In this document: positions 5,010-5,023 of the stretch, in pieces
Position numbering within the stretch: the stretch's first letter is position 1
Layout: every line of letters begins with the position of its first letter
Origin: Phycisphaerae bacterium
Lineage (GTDB): Bacteria; Planctomycetota; Phycisphaerae; Sedimentisphaerales; Anaerobacaceae
Direction of reading: 5' to 3'
DNA length: 5,023 nt
Assembly: GCA_030609625.1 (NCBI GenBank)
Contig: JAUWBX010000229.1
Location: forward strand, 1 to 5,023
Made by a program: the position numbers and the translations under genes
Notes under the pieces: model-generated
Seen by the model: the letters and a program-made list of their open reading frames with translations, nothing else
Told to the model about the DNA's origin: nothing
The model's database searches: none

Positions 5010-5023
5010 AGTTTTTTTTGGAT

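Noticed and set aside
5011..5020. T8 run as an intrinsic terminator
   Set aside because: No stem precedes it directly, and it sits just after a promoter-like pair.

Overview
The window reads as an ordinary piece of chromosome from an anaerobic bacterium. It holds five protein genes, and its intergenic spaces are unusually rich in small repeats. An RnfC subunit points to ferredoxin/NAD energy coupling. The combination of an RseC-like small membrane protein, an M48 lipoprotein peptidase, a short DUF362 protein and a GldA-type ABC ATPase, with weak ribosome binding sites and moderate GC, would fit a planctomycete of the Phycisphaerae/Sedimentisphaerales kind. That placement is inference from gene content, not from any marker gene.

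Layout: rnfC (18-1394, minus) runs off toward the left edge, where the rest of an rnf operon would be expected. Upstream of it, on the same strand, lie a pyrimidine-rich degenerate short-repeat tract (1395-1541) and a 124-bp MITE-like element (1542-1665) flanked by a perfect 9-bp direct repeat. Next comes a small two-helix membrane protein with an N-terminal cysteine cluster (1668-1979, minus), resembling RseC and probably Rnf-linked. A 74-bp divergent region with promoter-like boxes and an 18-bp near-palindrome separates it from an M48 zinc-peptidase lipoprotein (2054-2857, plus). That gene converges on a DUF362 protein (2854-3645, minus), and the two stop codons share one TTAA.

The 403-bp space 3646-4048 holds a second hairpin-rich repeat element, then an AT-rich leader with duplicated short motifs in front of an ABC transporter ATPase (4049-4780, plus). 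The last 243 bp hold a short-repeat tract at the end of the ABC gene, a third hairpin element (4807-4938), a pair of mutually exclusive hairpins and a promoter-like sequence facing out of the window. The permease expected to partner the ATPase is not in the window.

No exotic defence, CRISPR or phage system is visible. The most interesting material is non-coding. Three related hairpin elements lie within 3.4 kb; two share an identical 14-bp end and two show compensatory changes in a GAAA-capped hairpin. Degenerate 7-8-bp purine repeats run into the 3' ends of two genes and supply their stop codons.
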